In this document: positions 17,068-25,591 of the stretch, one piece after another | Layout: the number at the start of each line of letters is the position of its first letter | Position numbering within the stretch: position 1 is the first letter of the stretch | Source: Pseudomonadales bacterium | GTDB taxonomy: Bacteria > Pseudomonadota > Gammaproteobacteria > Pseudomonadales > Pseudohongiellaceae | DNA length: 64,000 nucleotides | Direction of reading: 5' to 3' | Assembly (NCBI GenBank): GCA_024234395.1 | Contig: JACKOH010000003.1 | Span: forward strand, 434,001 to 498,000 | Program-made: the position numbers and the translations under genes | The notes under the pieces: generated by a model | What the model was told of the DNA's origin: nothing | The model's input: the letters and a program-made list of their open reading frames with translations, nothing else | Database searches by the model: none

Positions 17068-17709
17068 TTACGCTGATTTAAGGAATTGCTGATAGCGTTC
17101 GTTAACCGGCACAAAGGTGTCGCTATCTTCGCTGTACGCATCGATAGTGCCGTGCTTGATGTCGTAGACCCAGCCGTGCAGTTCGAGCTGACCGGTTGCC
17201 AGTCTGGACAGTACCGCCGGGTGTGTGCGCAGGTGTTGAAGTTGCAGCTTGACGTTTTCCCGCGTCACGTCTTCGACGGACCTGGAATCGATCTGGCCGG
17301 TTTTTGCGCGTACGTATTCAACCGCACCTCTGGCGTGATCCAGCCAGCTCTGCACGTGCGGAAGATCAGTCAGTGCCGACGGATTCAGTGCCCCTTTCAT
17401 GGCACCGCAGTCGCTGTGCCCACATACCACGATGTGTTCAACGCCCAGTGCCATCACTGCGAATTCGATGGATGCAGTAACACCACCGGCAGTTCGCATA
17501 TGAGGAGGGACAATATTCCCCGCGTTCCGGATAATGAAGAGATCTCCGGGTTCAGTCTGCGTCAGCAGGTTCGGATCGATTCTTGAGTCCGAACAGGTGA
17601 TAAACAGCACCTCCGGGCTCTGCCCGTTAGCCAGTTCAGCAAACAGTTTCTTGCGCTGTTCATAGGAAGAAGATTGAAAACGCGCTATTCCGTTGATCAG
17701 TTTTTCCAT
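17068..17709 (-). CDS. can: Beta-class carbonic anhydrase
   Basis: 213 residues from the ATG at 17709, which has AAGGGG in front; an upstream in-frame start at 17739 lacks support. It interconverts CO2 and bicarbonate. The zinc ligands Cys39 (ITCSDSRIDP), His98 and Cys101 (VCGHSDCGAMKG) and the Asp/Arg dyad of CSDSR are intact, as is NAGNIVPP. It is first in an operon with SulP. The divergent neighbour is an OxyR-like regulator, with a 142-bp gap that contains an OxyR-type half-site. CynT is the alternative name, but no cynS is present. Confidence 0.95.
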   Translation of the reverse strand: MEKLINGIARFQSSSYEQRKKLFAELANGQSPEVLFITCSDSRIDPNLLTQTEPGDLFIIRNAGNIVPPHMRTAGGVTASIEFAVMALGVEHIVVCGHSDCGAMKGALNPSALTDLPHVQSWLDHARGAVEYVRAKTGQIDSRSVEDVTRENVKLQLQHLRTHPAVLSRLATGQLELHGWVYDIKHGTIDAYSEDSDTFVPVNERYQQFLKSA

Positions 17710-17803
17710 TTGAAAACCCCTTGAATACAGACAGGTCAATTAACACGGAGGAATGTTAGGGATTTTAAAATGATAAGAATATTGCCTAATCTCGTTATTC
17801 GTT

Positions 17804-17818
17804 ATAGATTTTATCTAT
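17804..17818. promoter_or_regulatory. OxyR-type half-site between carbonic anhydrase and LysR genes
   Basis: The 15-mer ATAGATTTTATCTAT is palindromic and fits the published OxyR half-site ATAG-n-T-nnn-A-n-CTAT at every fixed position. It also has LysR T-N11-A spacing. A second half-site at the expected 7-bp spacing is not evident on either side. It sits 34 bp before the regulator's start codon, so autoregulation and control of the divergent operon are likely. Confidence 0.6.
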
Positions 17819-17851
17819 CACCTAAATTGACATCAGCAAGGATCAATTCCA

Positions 17852-18811
17852 ATGGACACCCTGGAAAACCTGTCTCTCAAGCAGATTCGTTATTTCACTG
17901 CGGTAGCCGAACAGGGCAGTTTCAGGCAGGCGGCTTTTCGTCTCAATATCACCCAGCCTACTCTCAGCAACCAGATTGCGGCACTGGAAACAACCCTGGG
18001 CGTGCAACTGTTCGAGCGCACCCGCAAGGGGATAAACACCACTCCCCAGGGTCGTGAACTGTTGCTGAGCGCCAGCCGGATTCTGGAAGAAGCGCAGGGG
18101 TTTACTACCCAGGCCTCACTGCTGTCCGGCGGCGGCCTGGGCACCTATCGGCTTGGCGTCACCCCGACGCTGGGGCCCTACCTGCTTCCGCACATTCTGT
18201 CACCGATTCACGAGCGCTATCACGATCTGAAATTCTATGTCCGGGAAGACGCGCCAGGTGTCCTTGAAACCGGATTGATCAATGGCCAACATGACCTGAT
18301 CCTGTCAACCCTGCCTATCATGTCCACTGAACTGGTAGTTGCGCCGCTATTCCGCGAACCCCTGAAACTTGCTCTGGCCAAGGATCATCGCCTGGCGTCC
18401 AAGAAACGTATCAATCGCATGGATCTGCTGGGCGAACCGGTGCTGACCATCACTGAACATCACCTGTTCCACCGCCAGATCACCGAACTGTGTGAACGGG
18501 TCGGTGCGGTAGTGCGACGCGATTACGAGGGGACCAGCCTGGATACCCTGCGGCAGATGGTGGTCATGGGAATGGGTATTTCGTTTTTACCGGCGCTCTA
18601 CGTAAAGTCGGAAATCCGGGGCAAAAAGGAATTACGGGTTGCCGATGTGGAAGGCATCAACGTGGTGCGCAACCACGCACTGGTGTGGCGGAACACTTCG
18701 CCGGTCCGCAATTTCTACCGCCAGCTGGCAGACATGATCCGTGAAATCATCGAGGAAGATCTGGCCGATACCGTGATGCCGGTCAGTCAGATTAAAAAAT
18801 CCGTTAACTAG
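17852..18811 (+). CDS. LysR-type regulator, OxyR-like but lacking the peroxidatic cysteine
   Basis: 319 residues. The N-terminal winged helix (about 8-66; FRQAAFRLNITQPTLSNQIAALE) and the effector domain both follow OxyR closely: PTLGPYLLPHI, PLFREPLKLAL, TSLDTLRQMVVMGMGISFLPAL. In OxyR the sensing pair is Cys199 and Cys208. Here the position equal to Cys199 is Leu205, while the second cysteine is kept (Cys214, in RQITELCERVGA). H2O2 sensing by disulfide formation is therefore not expected. It is divergent from the carbonic anhydrase-SulP operon, its probable target. Its TAG stop lies inside a CTAGCAGCC fragment and overlaps the convergent MFS gene by 8 bp. Confidence 0.88.
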   Translation: MDTLENLSLKQIRYFTAVAEQGSFRQAAFRLNITQPTLSNQIAALETTLGVQLFERTRKGINTTPQGRELLLSASRILEEAQGFTTQASLLSGGGLGTYRLGVTPTLGPYLLPHILSPIHERYHDLKFYVREDAPGVLETGLINGQHDLILSTLPIMSTELVVAPLFREPLKLALAKDHRLASKKRINRMDLLGEPVLTITEHHLFHRQITELCERVGAVVRRDYEGTSLDTLRQMVVMGMGISFLPALYVKSEIRGKKELRVADVEGINVVRNHALVWRNTSPVRNFYRQLADMIREIIEEDLADTVMPVSQIKKSVN

Positions 18812-20192
18812 CAGCCTGTTGTCCGGGTCGAGTCCGAAATGGATTCCGGTCTTTTACCAGCCAGGTTCCCAAAGCGAACAGCCCCAGGATCAACAGGGCA
18901 AAGTACACCGGGAATGCCATCAGTGACTGGATGAAGACCAGGGTCTGACCGGCGTCTCCAGCCGAACCGGCGGTGTCATTCTGGCGCAGAGCGGCGATCA
19001 GGAAGGTATACAGCAGACTCGCCAGACCCAACCCCAGGTTGAGAGCCAGGCCGCGGAAACTCAGCACGGTGGCCCGGTGCGAGGAGTCCACTTCCCGATT
19101 GATGTAGTAACTGGATTGAAAACTCACCAGGCCCATCATCGCAAACGCCGGGATGGCGAACAGTACTCCGTAAAAAGGTACTGCCAACATCAGGCCGACC
19201 AGGCCAACCATCAGACTGGCGGCAAGAAAGAAGAAATTAAACAGCGGCGAGTGACTGGAAACCAGGTAGCGGGAAACCCGGGCATTGACGATCCCAAGCA
19301 GCGACATTCCAGCTCCGATCACCCCGAACCAGGCTGCGGGTATCCCGATTGTCCGGTAATACTCGCTGGACAACACCACGAACTGCCGGGCGACGCTATC
19401 CAGCACCAGTGTTCCAAGAATGACGAACAGCACGAACCGATGCCCGAGGGTCCAATCTGCAGCCGCCAGAATCTGTTTAAACGGTTCCAGCAATCGTTTC
19501 AGGCCTGTGCCCTTGGTGGCAGTCGGAGTGACGCCTCCCCTGTCCCTCAGATCCACTTCCTGCAGCCCCAGGGTGATTAACAGCAACAGGCAGGCGGAAA
19601 TGAAAGTGAGCAGAATCGGCGCCTTGATAATCCATTGGGGTGGCAGACCGGAGACCAGACCCAGCCACGCTGTCACCGCATTGACCAGGTCCGCGTCGAA
19701 GACCAGGGCGCCAACCACCATGGTGGAGAAAAACCCGATCGCCACCATGCGGGTTGTGCGTTCCAGCAACGACGCCCATTCCTGCTCACGACCCAGGGCC
19801 TTGAGCGAGTCATAGACCAACGCCTCATCGGCTCCGCTGGCGGCAGCCTCGGACAATCCGGAACACACCCGATTGACCAGAAAAGCATAAAACAGAAAGC
19901 CGGATTCGCCGATCGGGACCCACAACAGCACCGCCATCTCCACCACCATCAGCAGCGCGGCAAATACAATCAGGCGTTTGCGGCCGAGAATATCAGCCAG
20001 CGCACCGGAAGGGACTTCGGCCAGGACGATGGTCAGTGCCCAGATCAGGTTGAGGATTGAGAACTGTTCAAGGGTCAGACCGTAATCCAGGAATAAGACG
20101 GTAAACACCGGGTAATAAAAGCGCGCGCTGTACAATACCCGGAACAGCACGAACCTGCTCAGATTGCCTTCCAGGTTTTCATGCTGAGCCAT
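18804..20192 (-). CDS. MFS transporter
   Basis: About 462 residues from the ATG at 20192; a GTG at 20225 is an alternative start. Twelve TM segments can be traced. The MFS loop motif appears as GALADILGRKRLIVFAAL after TM2, and a long central loop (about 215-240) separates the halves. The N-terminus (LFRVLYSARFYYPVFTVLFLDYGL) resembles the group that includes tetracycline/multidrug-like transporters. The substrate is unknown. It follows the haloalkane dehalogenase gene by about 40 bp on the same strand, so co-expression is likely and the two may act on related compounds. Its 3' end overlaps the convergent LysR gene by 8 bp. Confidence 0.85.
   Translation of the reverse strand: MAQHENLEGNLSRFVLFRVLYSARFYYPVFTVLFLDYGLTLEQFSILNLIWALTIVLAEVPSGALADILGRKRLIVFAALLMVVEMAVLLWVPIGESGFLFYAFLVNRVCSGLSEAAASGADEALVYDSLKALGREQEWASLLERTTRMVAIGFFSTMVVGALVFDADLVNAVTAWLGLVSGLPPQWIIKAPILLTFISACLLLLITLGLQEVDLRDRGGVTPTATKGTGLKRLLEPFKQILAAADWTLGHRFVLFVILGTLVLDSVARQFVVLSSEYYRTIGIPAAWFGVIGAGMSLLGIVNARVSRYLVSSHSPLFNFFFLAASLMVGLVGLMLAVPFYGVLFAIPAFAMMGLVSFQSSYYINREVDSSHRATVLSFRGLALNLGLGLASLLYTFLIAALRQNDTAGSAGDAGQTLVFIQSLMAFPVYFALLILGLFALGTWLVKDRNPFRTRPGQQAAS
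18808..18821. repeat. End fragment of the inverted-repeat element family
   Basis: CTAGCAGCCTGTTG is identical over 14 bp to the left end of the element at 11494. Here it supplies the stop codon of the LysR gene and lies inside the last codons of the convergent MFS gene. No other part of the element is present. Confidence 0.55.
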
Positions 20193-20232
20193 TAGCCGGA
20201 TCCCGGGTGAACTTGCCACAGACACATCGGAT

Positions 20233-21111
20233 TCAGGGCAGGTCCGCCAGCCAGTCCGCGACTGCCTGGCTTATCTGATCCGGTGAGTCTTCCTGGAGAA
20301 AATGATTACCCGCTACCGTGACTTCTGCCTGATTAGGAAAGCGGCGACAGAATTCCCGTTGCGCGCCGGTCAGTATGGCGCCGGGTTCCGCATTGATAAA
20401 CAACTTCGGCACAGTACAGTGACTCAGCCACTTTGCATAGTCGGACACGATAGCCACCACGTCTTCCGGTTCGCCATCGATAGGGATCTGCCGGGGCCAG
20501 GTCAGGGTGGGCCGGCGGTCCTCGCCAGGATTGAGAAACGGTCGCCGGTAAACCGTCATTTCCTGCTCGCTCAACTCTCTTATTACCGAGCCAGGTAATA
20601 CTCTTTCCACGAAAACATTCTTCTGCAGGATCATTTCCTCACCGGCCGGTGATCGAAAGCCCTGGAAGATCCGCCGCGCCGAATCGGGCCATTCTTCCCA
20701 GGTAAGCGGCCGGACGATGGCTTCCATGTAGCAGATTCCCCGTACCTGCTCGCGATGGCGATTACACCAGTCGAAGCCCAGGGCGGATCCCCAGTCGTGG
20801 ATAACCCAGGTCACCTCGCTGTCGACTCCCAGCAAGCTCAGCGCCTTGTCGAGGTAGTCCCGGTGTTCCACAAAGCGGTAACTTTCCGGTCCGGAATTAT
20901 CCAGTTTGTCCGAATTGCCCATGCCGATCAGATCGATAGCCAGGCAGCGGCCCAGACTGGCGAGCTGCGGCATGATGTTGCGCCACAGATAGGAGGAAGT
21001 GGGATTGCCGTGCTGAAAAACGATCGGGCTGCCCTCACCAACCTCCACGTAGGCCATGCGCCTGCCGTTGACTTCAACGAAGCTGGCCGGTAATTCCTGA
21101 CTGCCTGGCAT
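20233..21111 (-). CDS. Haloalkane dehalogenase (subfamily II type)
   Basis: 292 residues of alpha/beta-hydrolase fold. The catalytic set can be read directly: nucleophile Asp106 and halide-binding Trp107 in IHDWGSALG, second halide ligand Asn36 in HGNPTSSYLW, acid Glu129 in CYMEAIVRP and histidine His269 in AGNHFLQED. The placement of the acid after strand 6 and Asn as the second halide ligand are features of HLD-II enzymes (DhaA, LinB, DmbA). It hydrolyses C-Cl/C-Br bonds of haloalkanes to alcohol and halide, without a cofactor. The natural substrate is unknown; marine organohalogens are plausible. An MFS gene follows in the same direction. Confidence 0.94.
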   Translation of the reverse strand: MPGSQELPASFVEVNGRRMAYVEVGEGSPIVFQHGNPTSSYLWRNIMPQLASLGRCLAIDLIGMGNSDKLDNSGPESYRFVEHRDYLDKALSLLGVDSEVTWVIHDWGSALGFDWCNRHREQVRGICYMEAIVRPLTWEEWPDSARRIFQGFRSPAGEEMILQKNVFVERVLPGSVIRELSEQEMTVYRRPFLNPGEDRRPTLTWPRQIPIDGEPEDVVAIVSDYAKWLSHCTVPKLFINAEPGAILTGAQREFCRRFPNQAEVTVAGNHFLQEDSPDQISQAVADWLADLP

Positions 21112-21464
21112 TGCTTTTTACCCCCTCTCCTCTGCAACAAATCCCCGCTGATGCCAGCATTTATCGGGACGCTTGAGACCTGCAGGACACTGCTATAAGC
21201 TACGGGAGTTCCAGGCTGACAGGATCCTGCGCGCAACCGTTACAGAACCCTGAGGGAACTCACCTGCAGAAGTTACCAGAGGCGAGGCACCGGACGCCAG
21301 CAACATTGCAGCTCACGGACCGGGCTGACCGGAATCGCGCCATTCAGGAAAATAACAACCAGGAAAATAACAACAATTTTCAGGAAAACCAGCAGTCAGC
21401 ACTGCCGTGAATACCCGCATCAGTGGCGCGTACATCGGTCAGTTCTGAACCAGGAGGAGTAAGC
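21112..21464. other. Intergenic region, divergent promoters
   Basis: 353 bp between the dehalogenase and the secreted MBL-fold gene. It includes a short A-rich direct repeat (AGGAAAATAACAAC twice, near 21350-21375) and a strong AGGAGGAG ribosome-binding site at 21451-21458. I see no gene. Confidence 0.4.
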
Positions 21465-22307
21465 ATGAACACAAGAATCATAATGGGCCTGTTAGCGTTC
21501 GGCCTGATGCTCAACAACGCCTTTGCCCAGGATCGACTCGCCATCGAGCGGGTCAAGGAAGGCCTTTACAATATTACCGGTGCCGGAGGCAATGTCGGTG
21601 TCCGGGTGACATCCGAAGGCGTGATCCTGATCGATGATAAATTCCCCCAGGATTACGATGAAATTCAACGTCTGGTTAGCCAGGTCAGCGACCTGCCGGT
21701 CAAGTATGTCATCAACACCCATCATCATGGCGATCACACCGGCAGCAATGAGAGCTTCCTCAGTGTCGCCGAAATAGTGGCCCATCAGAATGCCCGTGAC
21801 AACATGGTGCGAGCCGATCAGCCGGGCCAGCCGCGCATGGTGTTCACCGATGAAACCGCAGTCTACCTGGGTGGTGTCGAAGTGCGCGCCTTCTATCTTG
21901 GCACCGGCCACACCAATGGCGACGCCGTGGTGTATTTTCCCGACCTCAACACGGTGCACGGGGGAGACCTGTTGCATGGCATCGCGCCTTTCATCGACTA
22001 CGCCAATGGTGGCAGCAGTCGCGGCTGGGTAACCACCCTGAACAACATGTTGACCATGGATTTCGACACCGCCATCCCCGGTCACGGCGCCGTCATGACC
22101 CGCGATGACGTCATCGATTTCAGAAACCAGATGGAATCGGTGCGCAGCTACATGACCAGCCTGATCCGTGATGGAATGCCCAAAGGTGAAGCATCGGTAA
22201 GAATCAGGAACGAGGCACTGAGCTGGACCATGGTCGATGACGGCCTGTTCATGCAGCGCAGCATTCCCGGATTTTACGACGAGATTGCCGCAGAAATTCG
22301 CCAGTGA
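21465..22307 (+). CDS. Exported MBL-fold metallohydrolase
   Basis: 280 residues from the ATG at 21465, which follows AGGAGGAGTAAGC and opens a clear signal peptide (...LMLNNAFAQ). The metallo-beta-lactamase fold motifs are present: NTHHHGDHTGSN (HxHxDH), an aromatic-rich LGTGHTNGDAVVYFP, HGGDLLH and IPGHG. This group includes class B3-like beta-lactamases, lactonases and quinol/thioester hydrolases. The residues here do not single out an antibiotic-resistance enzyme, and a periplasmic hydrolase of unknown substrate is the safest reading. It is a single-gene unit. Confidence 0.88.
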   Translation: MNTRIIMGLLAFGLMLNNAFAQDRLAIERVKEGLYNITGAGGNVGVRVTSEGVILIDDKFPQDYDEIQRLVSQVSDLPVKYVINTHHHGDHTGSNESFLSVAEIVAHQNARDNMVRADQPGQPRMVFTDETAVYLGGVEVRAFYLGTGHTNGDAVVYFPDLNTVHGGDLLHGIAPFIDYANGGSSRGWVTTLNNMLTMDFDTAIPGHGAVMTRDDVIDFRNQMESVRSYMTSLIRDGMPKGEASVRIRNEALSWTMVDDGLFMQRSIPGFYDEIAAEIRQ

Positions 22308-22363
22308 GGGAACAGGCGGCGCTTCCGCGCCGCCTGTCTACCGGTTATTCCTGAGCTGAACTC

Positions 22364-22576
22364 CTAAGCCCGATTCCTGCGATAGCGAAGATAGCTGCGC
22401 AGAAACCAGCCAATCAGAATACCTACCAGCAGGATCAGCAGGATCATCAGGGACCGGGGCATACTCATTGACCAGAACAGGAACTGGATTTCCACAGTGG
22501 CCACGTTCTGAAAAATGAACAGCAGCACCACTGCGCTCAACAGTAGTATGGAAATCAGTTTACTGTTTTTGGTCAT
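22364..22576 (-). CDS. lapA: LapA-domain (DUF1049) small membrane protein
   Basis: 70 residues from the ATG at 22576 (MTKNSKLISIL...). Two TM helices are separated by a short FQNVATVEIQFLFWSMSMP loop, the pattern of LapA/YciS, and a basic tail RYRRNRA follows the second helix. LapA with LapB regulates LPS synthesis in E. coli, usually beside lapB, which is not here, so an orphan LapA-like role is inferred. The upstream end of the longer ORF lies in repeat copy 2, which ends only 15 bp before this start. Confidence 0.75.
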   Translation of the reverse strand: MTKNSKLISILLLSAVVLLFIFQNVATVEIQFLFWSMSMPRSLMILLILLVGILIGWFLRSYLRYRRNRA

Positions 22577-22591
22577 ATTCCTATGGTCTCC

Positions 22592-22738
22592 CTGGCAGCC
22601 TGTTGAAAAACCTTCAGCTGGCACCAAACAGCATTAAAATCTGGCTCAAAATGCTCATTTACGGCGTGTAAACTGCGCTTTTTCGCCAGATTTTGCCTTG
22701 TCTTGCACTCACCTGAGAGTTTTTCAACACGTTGCCAG
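22592..22738. repeat. Inverted-repeat element, copy 2 (147 bp)
   Basis: Same length and orientation as the element at 11494, and nearly identical through the core AAAATCTGGCTCAAAATGC and the right half. The terminal repeats are more diverged (CTGGCAGCCTGTTGAAAAA... against the complement of ...TTTTTCAACACGTTGCCAG). It lies immediately upstream of the LapA-like gene, so unlike the other copies it occupies a promoter position. Confidence 0.85.
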
Positions 22739-23050
22739 TTGCATTGCATAGCCGTGGTTTTCCGTCTACTGCCGATCTGCATGACGGCACCAGCAACGGT
22801 AAACAGTACGCGCAGCAAAATCAACCGGCTGACCAGGCCCGGTTGCCAACCCAGCCGGGATACCGGATCATCAGCAATCGAAGCTGGAGGACAGTGCCCG
22901 AGGTCCTGCAGTGGAAACCCACGCCGTTCAGGTACGCTTAAGGAGAGCGTAGCTAGGCTTGGTTTCCATACCGGGCGTCAGGTGGATCGCAAAACCGGCT
23001 GAAGCGGTGCGGATCTCAAACCCGGCCGACGCCATTAGCGGAGGAGCGAA
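22739..23050. other. Intergenic region upstream of DUF4126 gene
   Basis: 312 bp without a convincing gene. A GGAGGAG ribosome-binding site stands at 23040-23046 in front of the next start. No promoter or hairpin stands out. Confidence 0.35.
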
Positions 23051-23815
23051 ATGGAAAATTACGACACCATGCTGGGCACCATCGCCCTGACTATGGGTGC
23101 ATCCTGGGCAAGCGGCATCAACCTTTACGCCGCACTGCTGGTACTCGGCCTTGGCGGCATGACCGGCAGTATCGACCTGCCACCCGACCTGGAAATGCTG
23201 GCCAATCCTCTGGTGGTCGGAGCTGCCGGCATCATGTACCTGGTGGAATTCGTGGTCGACAAGGTACCTGGCGTGGACACCGCCTGGGACGGCCTGCAGA
23301 CTTTCGTGCGCATTCCGGCCGGCGCGCTGCTGGCCGCCGGCGCGGTGGGTGACGTTTCACCGGTGATGGAAGTCGCCACCGGGTTAATGGGTGGTGGACT
23401 GGCCGCTACCAGTCATTTCACCAAGGCCGGTACCCGGGCCCTGATCAATACTTCACCGGAACCGCTCAGCAACTGGGGTGCTTCGCTGAGTGAAGACCTG
23501 GCGGTTTTCGGGGGCCTGTGGGTGGCGCTGAATCACCCGGTCCTGTTTCTGATATTGCTGGCAGTATTCATTGTCCTGGTGATCTGGCTGCTGCCGAAAA
23601 TCTGGCGGCTGCTGAAAGCCATCTTCCGCAAACTGGGCAGCTGGCTGGGATTGGTCAACCGGCAAGCGGCCCCGGGTCCGGCGCTGACTCCGGAAACCTC
23701 TGCATTGGATGGTGAGCTGACCGGCCAACTGACCCGTTTAAGTAAACTGCATCGGGACGGCACCCTTACCGACAGCGAGTTCGAACTGGCCAAGCGCCAA
23801 CTGCTGGGCGGCTGA
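23051..23815 (+). CDS. DUF4126 membrane protein with SHOCT tail
   Basis: 254 residues. The N-terminal part is a DUF4126 domain: MGASWASGINLYAALLVLG, then LEMLANPLVVGAAGIMYLVEFVVDKVPGVDTAWD, then the Gly/Ala-rich region around residue 115. A further TM segment lies at about 160-185, followed by a basic stretch. The last 30 residues (LTRLSKLHRDGTLTDSEFELAKRQLLGG) are a SHOCT motif, a short oligomerisation domain. The role of DUF4126 proteins is unknown. The gene stands alone, with an excellent ribosome-binding site. Confidence 0.87.
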   Translation: MENYDTMLGTIALTMGASWASGINLYAALLVLGLGGMTGSIDLPPDLEMLANPLVVGAAGIMYLVEFVVDKVPGVDTAWDGLQTFVRIPAGALLAAGAVGDVSPVMEVATGLMGGGLAATSHFTKAGTRALINTSPEPLSNWGASLSEDLAVFGGLWVALNHPVLFLILLAVFIVLVIWLLPKIWRLLKAIFRKLGSWLGLVNRQAAPGPALTPETSALDGELTGQLTRLSKLHRDGTLTDSEFELAKRQLLGG

Positions 23816-23836
23816 CGTCAACCTTCCACCAGGACA

Positions 23837-25525
23837 TCAACTTTCCACCAGGTAATGCCGGGACGCCACCGGTCGCATCAAGGCATTTGCCACCAGAGCG
23901 ATGGCCAGCAGTCCGGCCATCAGGTACATGGTGGAGTTGTACAGGCCGCTGGTCGGATCGGCCGTTCCCGCGGGAGCGATCTCCATCAGTCGCGCGATGT
24001 TGACCGAGTTCTGTGCTACCAGTAGATCCAGTTGTTCCAGAGGCGCACCGAATCTGGCCCGAAAAGCCTCCGGATCAACCACGCCCGCCAGTTCGGCAAT
24101 GGCCTGGTTCACCGAGTGCTGCCGTAACGAGGTTATTGCCAGGGGCCCCAGCACGCCGGCGGTGCTCCAGGCAGTCAGGATGCGGCCATGGATCCCACCC
24201 ACGTAGCGAGTGCCGAAAATGTCGGCAATATAAGCCGGGATCGTGGCGAACCCGCCGCCGTACATGGTGAAAATAATCATGGTCGCGGCATAGAAGTAAA
24301 CCAGCCAGATAACCGCCGGGCTGGCACTCACCTGCTGCGCAGAATAGGGTACCGAAAGGTACAGAACGATACCGAGCAGAAAGAAAATCAGATAGGTGTT
24401 GCGCCGGCCAATATAATCGGAAGCACTGGCCCAGATAAACCGGCCAACCATGTTGAAAGCGCTGATCATCACCACGTAGGTAGCGGCAAAGGCGGCATCG
24501 ACAATTTCAGGCAGGGTAGTACCGAATATCTCGGTAATCATGGTCCGGGCTACACCAAGCACACCGATACCCGCGGTGACATTAAGACACAACACGATCC
24601 ATAACTGATAAAACTGCGGGGTTCGCAGGGCCTGATCCAACTCCACGTTGCGACTGGTGATCAGTCGGGAGCGCGCTGCCGGAGCAGGCTCCTGCCAGCC
24701 TTTCGGTTGCCAGCCCGGGGCGGGCAGACGATAGGAAAATGCCGCCAGCAACATCACCGCCAGGTAGATCAGCCCCAGCACCAGGAAGGTCTGCGCCACG
24801 CCTGAGGCGCCGGTACCCACCAGATAAACCCCTTCCGGACCGGGCAGGGTCATGTCCCGCACTTCATTGGCTCCCACCACCACCACTTCACGCAATTGGC
24901 CGCCGATTTCGGCGAACCGCCTGCCCGCCTCGGTAACCGGGTCTACCTCGGACACTGCTCCCAGGTATTCAGGGGCCCGGTAGAACAGGCGGATAAAGGC
25001 CTCTTTCATGGGGGTACCGATCATGGCACCGCCACCGAATCCCATAATCGCCAGGCCAGCGGCCATGCCCCGCCGGTCAGGAAACCAGCGGATCAGGGTA
25101 CTGACCGGTGAGACATAGCCCAGCCCCAGTCCGCAACCGCCGATAACGCCATAGCCCAGGTATAAGAGCCATAACTGGTGTGTCAGAATACCGGCCGCAC
25201 CAACCAGGTAGCCACCTCCCCAACAGAGAGCCGCGACCACGCCGACCATTCGCGGGCCGACCCGCTCCAGCCAGCGGCCACCAAAGGCTGCTGCCAGACC
25301 CAGAAATACGATCGCCACCGTGAACACCCACACTACCTGACTGAGACTCCAGTCGTCGGCGGCACTGGTGACGACACCGAACACCCGGGTCAGGGACGGG
25401 TTATAGATACTCCAGGCGTACACCGATCCGATGCACAGGTGAATAGCAACCGATGCCAGTGGCACCAGCCAGCGATTGTAAGCGGGTGGCGCGATGATTC
25501 GCTCTTTGGCAAGCAGGCCTGGCAT
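23837..25525 (-). CDS. OFA-family MFS transporter (oxalate/formate antiporter-like)
   Basis: 562 residues and 12 TM segments. The OFA signature is clear near the N-terminus (IHLCIGSVYAWSIYNPSL), with GGCGLGLGYVSPVSTLIRWFPDRRGMAAGLAIMG-type sequence in the first half and GRFIWASASDYIGRRNTY between the halves. A long loop at about 165-225 is larger than in OxlT. OFA members exchange carboxylates such as oxalate, formate, pyruvate or lactate; oxalate itself is not implied, because no oxalate-degrading gene is nearby. The gene for a glutathione S-transferase lies upstream on the same strand. Confidence 0.9.
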   Translation of the reverse strand: MPGLLAKERIIAPPAYNRWLVPLASVAIHLCIGSVYAWSIYNPSLTRVFGVVTSAADDWSLSQVVWVFTVAIVFLGLAAAFGGRWLERVGPRMVGVVAALCWGGGYLVGAAGILTHQLWLLYLGYGVIGGCGLGLGYVSPVSTLIRWFPDRRGMAAGLAIMGFGGGAMIGTPMKEAFIRLFYRAPEYLGAVSEVDPVTEAGRRFAEIGGQLREVVVVGANEVRDMTLPGPEGVYLVGTGASGVAQTFLVLGLIYLAVMLLAAFSYRLPAPGWQPKGWQEPAPAARSRLITSRNVELDQALRTPQFYQLWIVLCLNVTAGIGVLGVARTMITEIFGTTLPEIVDAAFAATYVVMISAFNMVGRFIWASASDYIGRRNTYLIFFLLGIVLYLSVPYSAQQVSASPAVIWLVYFYAATMIIFTMYGGGFATIPAYIADIFGTRYVGGIHGRILTAWSTAGVLGPLAITSLRQHSVNQAIAELAGVVDPEAFRARFGAPLEQLDLLVAQNSVNIARLMEIAPAGTADPTSGLYNSTMYLMAGLLAIALVANALMRPVASRHYLVES

Positions 25526-25591
25526 GGAATCCCCCTCGACACGTCCTGGCGTGTTCTTTTTATTGACGCACGCCTGCCCGGCGTGCCCCGG

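Noticed and set aside
21465..22307. Acquired beta-lactamase resistance gene
   Set aside because: The metal-binding motifs are those of the whole MBL superfamily; nothing specific to a resistance enzyme and no mobile context.
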